NCBI GenBank assembly: GCA_964436815.1
Contig: CAYTER010000024.1
Coordinates: 1 to 31,826 of the forward strand
DNA from: UBA993 sp964436815
Lineage (GTDB): Bacteria; Bacillota; Dethiobacteria; DTU022
Length of the DNA stretch: 31,826 bases
Direction: 5' to 3'
Shown here: in pieces, positions 29,780 to 31,826 of the stretch
Numbering within the stretch: the stretch's first letter is position 1
How the letters are laid out: each line of letters starts with the position of its first letter
Position numbers and translations under genes: made by a program
The notes under the pieces: generated by a model
What the model was told of the DNA's origin: nothing
Databases searched by the model: none
What the model saw: only the letters and a program-made list of their open reading frames with translations

Positions 29780-31438
29780 ATGGAACCAAGAGGAGAAGTT
29801 TTTGTATTAGGTTTGGTTTTTAGTATTATCGTTCTTTTAATATCCGTATTGATCAGCGTCTGGGCCCGCCGTTTCACCCGCAACCTGGGCGACTATTATG
29901 TAGCCGGCCGCAGTATCGGGGCGATTAACAACGGTCTGGCCATGGTATCGCTAGCGCTTAGTCTCACAACATTTATCGGCCTGACTGCCCTGATTATCGA
30001 AGGAGTTTATATTGCCGTTGCTGTCTATGCAGCATTTACCGCGGCTTTTATCGGCCTGATGGTCCTCGCTGCTCCCTATTTAAGACGCCACAAGTCTTTC
30101 ACAACGATGGCCTTTATCTCGGAGCGCTACGACAGCCGAGCCTTGCGGATTATGTCTGTTGTTGTTATGATGATCGTTTCTGTTCTTTATCTCGCCGGAA
30201 ACCTAAAAGGCATCGGTATTGTATTCTACTTTCTACTCGGTGTACCCGAAATTGTCGGCATTGTCGTTGGCGGCCTGGTGGTTACTCTATATGTAACCCT
30301 GGGTGGAATGTATGGGGTAACCTATAACCAGACTTTCCAGACTATTGTATTGATATTCTGCCTTATGTTTCCCGTTGCTATAGTGCTTAAAGCCCTTGGA
30401 GCATCGGGATGGGCTTTCCCGCCGCTGGGTTATGGTAACATGGTGCCCCTGATGACCCAAACGGTACCGCACTATTTCTGGCCCATGCTGGTGCACCCCG
30501 TTGTCTATATTTCTATATTCCTGGGGTCATTCTTCGGGATCATCGGTCTTCCGCACTTCGTAATGCGTTTCTTCACCGTGCGTGATGCAAAGGAAGCCCG
30601 TTGGAGCACTGTACTTTGCGTCTTTTTGGTCGGTTTAGTGAACACTACGGTCTATGCCACAGGTTTTGCCGCGGTGTATTACATGAATACCCAGGGGGTT
30701 CAGATCCCCACCGCTGCCTATGATTACATGGTCTTCATCCTGGTTGACGCGCTGGCCGGACAGGGCTGGCTGGCCTTGGCAGTTGCCGGTTCGGTTGCTG
30801 CCGGTCTTTCCACGGTTGCCGGCCTGTTAATGATCATGGGTGCCGGATTGATCCACGACCTTTATGGGGAACTTAAACCGGATGTTGATGATGAGAAGAA
30901 ATTAAAGTTGTCCTATGCGGCCATGTTTATTGTCGGGGTATTGGTTATCCTCTTCTCTCTCAATCCACCCGAGTTTATCCTGGAAGCGATCATGTGGTCC
31001 TTCGGGATTGCTGCCGCTGGCCTGGGTGTACCGATTGTTCTGGGAATCTGGTGGAAGCGAACCAATAAGTACGGCGTAGCAGCGGGGATGATTGTCGGGA
31101 CTTTAATTGCTTTTATCAGCTGGATCATGATTGGCTACATGGGTATGAACCCGGTTGATATTCCATTCCCAATATTCGCTAAGTACTTCTACGGACCACT
31201 CGGTTGGATCAAGGTCACAGCTATAGCTGTACCTGTTTCATTTATTCTGACCGTAATTGTGTCATGGCTAACGCCACCTCCGGAAGAAGCACTCCAGAGA
31301 CAGGTTGACGAGATGCATGGCTGGAGTGATTATGATCCGAAGCGTTACAACGGCAAGGGACTGCCGATTACCGTTGTAGTTCTTTCCGTTTTGATCATGT
31401 GGTTTATGACAACATTGTACGATGTTTTTCCGAAATAA
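29780..31438 (+). CDS. Sodium:solute symporter (SSS family)
   Basis: Secondary transporter of 552 aa with about 13 hydrophobic segments. The start of the SSS core is seen in G-D-Y-Y-V-A-G-R-S-I-G (about 36-46), followed by the N-G-L-A-M-V-S-L-A-L-S-L-T-T-F-I-G helix, which contributes to the sodium and substrate sites. G-T-L/F-I repeats and the C-terminal W-x-x-P-P-P-E-E tail are also typical. Together with the small subunit upstream and the CBS/DUF294 protein nearby, it most resembles the acetate/monocarboxylate (ActP-like) branch. Acetate, propionate or another monocarboxylate is therefore a likely substrate, by inference. The ATG at 29780 has AAAGGAGGG upstream. A hairpin follows the stop. 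Confidence 0.92.
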   Translation: MEPRGEVFVLGLVFSIIVLLISVLISVWARRFTRNLGDYYVAGRSIGAINNGLAMVSLALSLTTFIGLTALIIEGVYIAVAVYAAFTAAFIGLMVLAAPYLRRHKSFTTMAFISERYDSRALRIMSVVVMMIVSVLYLAGNLKGIGIVFYFLLGVPEIVGIVVGGLVVTLYVTLGGMYGVTYNQTFQTIVLIFCLMFPVAIVLKALGASGWAFPPLGYGNMVPLMTQTVPHYFWPMLVHPVVYISIFLGSFFGIIGLPHFVMRFFTVRDAKEARWSTVLCVFLVGLVNTTVYATGFAAVYYMNTQGVQIPTAAYDYMVFILVDALAGQGWLALAVAGSVAAGLSTVAGLLMIMGAGLIHDLYGELKPDVDDEKKLKLSYAAMFIVGVLVILFSLNPPEFILEAIMWSFGIAAAGLGVPIVLGIWWKRTNKYGVAAGMIVGTLIAFISWIMIGYMGMNPVDIPFPIFAKYFYGPLGWIKVTAIAVPVSFILTVIVSWLTPPPEEALQRQVDEMHGWSDYDPKRYNGKGLPITVVVLSVLIMWFMTTLYDVFPK

Positions 31439-31451
31439 CTAAACATTTCAA

Positions 31452-31482
31452 AGCAGGCTCTCCTTTGACAGGGGAGCCTGCT
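31452..31482 (+). terminator. Hairpin between the symporter and ligase genes
   Basis: AGCAGGCTCTCC and GGGGAGCCTGCT pair around TTTGACA with one G-T pair. Only CCTTG follows rather than a T-run, so it may be a weak terminator or an mRNA-stabilising hairpin that lowers expression of the next gene relative to the symporter. Confidence 0.5.
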
Positions 31483-31515
31483 CCTTGTTAATTCCCCACA
31501 GGAGGTGAATCAAAA

Positions 31516-31826
31516 ATGGAGAGTTGGGATAAGCTTTGTAAGATGTCTTACAAAGAAATAAAAGATATGCAGGATCGCAAGCTGCGTGCCTTTATTGCCA
31601 ACCAGCTATATTTATATAGCCCTCATTACAGTGAACTGCTGAAAGAAAATAAAATAGATCCTTTCAAGATAAAAGGTATTGATGATCTTCGTCATCTTCC
31701 CTTTACTTATAAGTGGGATATTGCGCCTACTGATGAGGAACCGCAGAGAGCCAAGGATTTCGTGATCCGTCCCGACGAGGAAGTTACAGAGAAATACGGT
31801 CATCTGGCCAAGATGTCAATGACCGG
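31516..31826 (+). CDS. Phenylacetate-CoA ligase-like (PaaK family), 5' part
   Basis: The first 103 codons of an adenylate-forming ligase that continues past the right edge. The start M-E-S-W-D-K-L-C-K-M-S-Y-K-E-I, then L-R-A-F-I-A-N-Q-L-Y-L-Y-S-P-H-Y-S-E-L-L and the L-P-F-T-Y-K-W-D-I segment, match the N-terminal region of PaaK-type ligases. In those, a helix pair is followed by L-P-x-T-x-K-x-D. The ATG is preceded by GGAGGTGA. The catalytic domain lies outside the window, so the acid activated is unknown; not all family members use phenylacetate. It follows the symporter by 77 nt with a hairpin between, so import and CoA activation of one acid may be linked. Confidence 0.75.
   Translation, partial: MESWDKLCKMSYKEIKDMQDRKLRAFIANQLYLYSPHYSELLKENKIDPFKIKGIDDLRHLPFTYKWDIAPTDEEPQRAKDFVIRPDEEVTEKYGHLAKMSMT

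Noticed and set aside
1..31826. Mobile elements, CRISPR arrays, prophage or toxin-antitoxin genes
   Set aside because: I found no transposase, integrase, repeat-spacer array, phage gene or recognisable toxin pair; gene content is consistent with stable chromosomal metabolism.

Overview
The window looks like a chromosomal segment of an anaerobic Clostridia-type Firmicute, probably a propionate/succinate-metabolising or syntrophic Peptococcaceae-like organism. This rests on strong AGGAGG-type ribosome binding sites, frequent TTG/GTG starts, a T-box leader, a TRAP transporter, a split B12-dependent methylmalonyl-CoA mutase and a moderate base composition. The assignment is inference from gene content, not from a marker gene. 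There is no rRNA, CRISPR array, prophage or insertion sequence here.

Layout. (1) 1-3266, minus strand: a five-gene operon read from RidA-like protein through nitroreductase and a small Cys-rich protein to the two subunits of a glutaconate-type CoA-transferase; the last gene runs off the left edge. (2) 3442-4998, plus: a divergent PucR/CdaR-type regulator whose promoter spacer is filled by a palindrome. (3) 5239-8305: a TRAP transporter operon (dctQ, dctM, dctP) behind a well-matched sigma-54 promoter, with a 25-nt palindrome about 175 nt upstream, closed by a terminator. (4) 8377-8463, minus: tRNA-Leu(UAG) with its own promoter. (5) 8656-16551, plus: a PAS/AAA+/Fis regulator followed by succinyl-CoA ligase beta and alpha, methylmalonyl-CoA mutase large and B12 subunits, methylmalonyl-CoA epimerase and a biotin-dependent carboxyltransferase. 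Together these interconvert succinate, succinyl-CoA, (R)- and (S)-methylmalonyl-CoA and propionyl-CoA. The arrangement resembles, as I recall it, the mmc cluster of Pelotomaculum. (6) 16589-23987: a sigma-A promoter, a T-box leader with an apparent arginine (CGC) specifier, and argC-J-B-D-G-H, without argF. (7) 23969-29183, minus: a DnaQ-type exonuclease and a cNMP/CBS/DUF294 protein, then an acyl-CoA ligase and a DUF456 membrane protein. (8) 29431-31826, plus: a small DUF4212-like membrane subunit, a sodium:solute symporter, and the start of a phenylacetate-CoA-ligase-like gene.

Most notable: the regulator heading the methylmalonyl-CoA cluster has lost hallmark sigma-54 activator residues (GAFTGA replaced by GAMPGI, Walker B Asp replaced by Lys), although a good sigma-54 promoter lies just 3.4 kb away. 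Also notable are the arginine T-box, an argH gene that seems to start at CTG overlapping the argG stop, and an unexplained RidA/nitroreductase/V4R-like/CoA-transferase operon. Several start sites were moved from the longest open frame on the basis of ribosome binding sites or promoters.
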